Below are positions 62,321-64,000 of a stretch of DNA of 64,000 nt, in pieces (within the stretch, counting starts at the first letter, position 1; each line of letters opens with the position of its first letter). Location of the stretch: contig NZ_GL882511.1 in the NCBI RefSeq assembly GCF_000195595.1, forward strand, positions 1 to 64,000, written 5' to 3'. The notes beneath the pieces are model-generated. The model did not search any database. It saw only the letters and a list, made by a program, of their open reading frames with translations, and was not told the DNA's origin. The translations under genes and the position numbers were made by a program. The stretch comes from Actinomyces sp. oral taxon 170 str. F0386 (GTDB lineage: Bacteria > Actinomycetota > Actinomycetes > Actinomycetales > Actinomycetaceae).

Positions 62321-63268
62321 GTGCGTGCAGACCGCCTGATCGCCCTGCTGTTGCTCCTCCAGTCGCGTGGGAGGATGACTGCCTCTCAGGTGGCCGCAGA
62401 GCTCGAGGTCTCACCGGCTACTGCCCGACGAGACCTCGAGGCCCTCTCGATGGCGGGCATCCCGGTCTATGCGCGGCCAGGCCGAGGTGGTGGCTGGGCT
62501 CTTGTCGGAGGTGCTCGAACTGATCTGACTGGTATGTCGGCGGGTGAAGTGTGGGCGCTGTCGCGGATACTGGGCACGGCGGCGCTGAACGATTCGGAAA
62601 CTCGGGTGCCCACGATGAAGTTCCTCCAGGCATTGCCGTCTTCTCTGCGCGATGAGGCTGAACGGTTGATGGCATCGGTTCATGATGACCGTGTTGCCTG
62701 GGGAAAATCAGCGGATGTTGTGACGTCGGTCCTGAGCCGGCTATGTGACGTAGTCGCTCGGCGCCGAATAGTGACGGCTTCCTATAAGTCGAGAAATGCG
62801 GAGCGTAGTGTTAAACGTCTGCTTCCTCTGGGGCTGGTGAATAAAGCTGGTGTGTGGTATCTCGTCGCTGATGGTGAGCATGGAGTGCGGACGTATCGAG
62901 TGTCGAGGCTTGAGGATATTGTCGTTACCGATGAGGGATTCGATCCTCCGTCAGATTTTGATGTCGCGACCTATTGGAGTACTCAAGCTGAGGTTATTGA
63001 AAGGAAGAGGTCCGGTATTGCTGCGGTGCTGAGAGTGCACTCATCGATCGTTCCTGCGCTGCGTCATCAGTTCGGAAGGTATGTCAGCCTCATTGAGGAG
63101 GGTGACGTGAGTATTGTCGAAGTTCGTGCCCACATGCTAGTCGGATTGGCTGAGAGGCTTGCGGGGTGGGGTGACCGCATCGATGTCTTGTCGCCGCCTT
63201 GTCTGCGGTCTGAACTCGCCCGTATCGGCTCAGAGCTGGTTGCGCATTACAGTTCCCCGAGACGATGA
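62321..63268 (+). CDS. WYL-domain transcriptional regulator (YafY type)
   Basis: The 315-residue protein has an N-terminal winged HTH (RLIALLLLLQSRGRMTASQVAAELEVSPATARRDLEALSMAGIPV, residues ~4-50) and a central WYL domain (RRIVTASYKSRNAERSVKRLLPLGLVNKAGVWYLVADGEHGVRTYRVSRLEDI). A C-terminal WCX-type domain ends the protein. WYL proteins sense nucleic acid or small ligands. It faces the VOC gene and shares its intergenic region. Its lower G+C than the neighbours is notable. Confidence 0.9.
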   Translation: MRADRLIALLLLLQSRGRMTASQVAAELEVSPATARRDLEALSMAGIPVYARPGRGGGWALVGGARTDLTGMSAGEVWALSRILGTAALNDSETRVPTMKFLQALPSSLRDEAERLMASVHDDRVAWGKSADVVTSVLSRLCDVVARRRIVTASYKSRNAERSVKRLLPLGLVNKAGVWYLVADGEHGVRTYRVSRLEDIVVTDEGFDPPSDFDVATYWSTQAEVIERKRSGIAAVLRVHSSIVPALRHQFGRYVSLIEEGDVSIVEVRAHMLVGLAERLAGWGDRIDVLSPPCLRSELARIGSELVAHYSSPRR

Positions 63269-63289
63269 GTCGGTGTCAGATCATCGACC

Positions 63290-64000
63290 TCAAGCTCTGA
63301 GGGGGCTTGGACGGATCATCAGTGCGCTGATGGTACTCAGGAGGAACGCGGTGATGCCGATAGCGGTGAAGTTGCCGGTGAGAGTGAGCAACGGGCCACC
63401 GATAAGCCCGGCCACCGTTGTGCCGAGGTACATCACCGCACTGGTGAGAGTGGAGATGGTGCCGCGTGCTGTGCTGTCGAGCTGCTGCAAGTGGAGCATA
63501 CGGACGCTGAGCATTGCTCCTCCGCAGGCGAAGAGAGGTAGGAACATCAACCCCACAACGATCGGAGGTGGGGAGACGGCGAGCACCAGGTAGGCGATGC
63601 CCATCACCGCGGCACTCAGGTAGATGGACCGGACCGGGGTCATACGGCCGGTCAGGCGGACGCCGAAAAGGCTGCCGATCGTATTACCGATCCCGCCGGC
63701 CAGGATGATGAGCGCCACGGTGACCTTCGACGTGCCCAGGCCGTCCTCCAGCCAGGTTGGTGCGTAGGTGAACACGGTGAAGAACGCCAGGGTGTACACG
63801 AGGTAGGAAAGGAATCGTGTGATCGCCTGCGGCGCGTGGAGCAGGGTCAGGTATGGCACCTTCTTAGCCGCCGCGGTCGGGTGGATATCAGGGATCTGGT
63901 ACCAGAGCGTGACTGTCAACCCCAACGAACAGACCCCGATGATGGGGAAGACAATGCGCCAGTCGATGATTGCGAGGAGGCTTCCGAGAGGAACCCCGAC
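63290..64000 (-). CDS. MFS transporter (partial, N-terminus beyond window)
   Basis: At least 236 residues of a 12-helix major facilitator are visible, running off the right edge. The stretch includes VGVPLGSLLAIIDWRIVFPIIGVCSLGL (motif near helices 5-6), then ITRFLSYLVYTLAFFTVFTYAPTWLEDGLGTS and GNTIGSLFGVRLTGRMTPVRS. These fit the arabinose-efflux/DHA1-like drug exporter group. The C-terminus is complete (SALMIRPSPLRA). Confidence 0.88.
   Translation of the reverse strand, partial: VGVPLGSLLAIIDWRIVFPIIGVCSLGLTVTLWYQIPDIHPTAAAKKVPYLTLLHAPQAITRFLSYLVYTLAFFTVFTYAPTWLEDGLGTSKVTVALIILAGGIGNTIGSLFGVRLTGRMTPVRSIYLSAAVMGIAYLVLAVSPPPIVVGLMFLPLFACGGAMLSVRMLHLQQLDSTARGTISTLTSAVMYLGTTVAGLIGGPLLTLTGNFTAIGITAFLLSTISALMIRPSPLRA

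Overview
The window looks like a chromosomal segment of a high-GC actinobacterium, most likely an oral-type Actinomyces. This rests on codon use and G+C, a large wall-anchored sialidase with five Asp-boxes, wall proteins ending in LARTG and LSRTG sorting motifs, an erm gene with an Erm(X)-like leader peptide, and the actinobacterial gene pair ferredoxin plus dapC. The species assignment is inference; no rRNA or tRNA gene was seen.

The left part (about 1-25 kb) is a mosaic accessory region. It holds two decayed IS5-type transposases and an AT-rich membrane protein gene. A toxin-antitoxin pair (RHH antitoxin plus BrnT-like toxin) sits beside an AIM24 protein gene, and a partial, decayed duplicate of that neighbourhood lies just upstream. 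Next come a repeat-rich wall-anchored surface protein with a frameshift near its N-terminus, an erm 23S rRNA methyltransferase with an intact regulatory leader, a CPA1 antiporter, a toxin-less YefM-like antitoxin, and the sialidase. These are followed by an HxlR regulator divergent from an NmrA-type oxidoreductase, a HigA antitoxin with a broken HigB toxin, a ruined flavin disulfide reductase, a large SF1 helicase with a nuclease-like C-terminus, and a VOC gene split by an RpiB-family gene. Three copies of an exactly 122-bp palindromic element are scattered through this region. Their arms differ between copies but co-vary within each copy, and the centre carries the same AATCAT.

The middle part (25-46 kb) is mostly ordinary core gene content. 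It has a TetR regulator with an EmrB/QacA-type exporter and a PadR regulator coupled to a large membrane protein. It also has flavin-dependent oxidoreductases, an Aer-like PAS protein without an output domain, an M48 protease, Pth2, GtrA, HAD, M18 aminopeptidase, YchJ, an old-yellow enzyme, a patatin-like protein, a Nudix hydrolase, an alpha/beta hydrolase and BioY.

The right part (46-64 kb) holds a compact oligopeptide ABC operon (substrate-binding lipoprotein, two permeases, fused double ATPase). This is followed by a PH-like membrane protein, typA/bipA, a VanW-family protein, ferredoxin, dapC, citrate synthase, two VOC proteins, a WYL regulator and a truncated MFS gene at the window edge.

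The most unusual observation is the substrate-binding protein of the oligopeptide operon. The segment that normally forms the C-terminal lobe lies directly after the lipoprotein signal, and the normal N-terminal lobe follows it. Read from sequence, the protein is circularly permuted.
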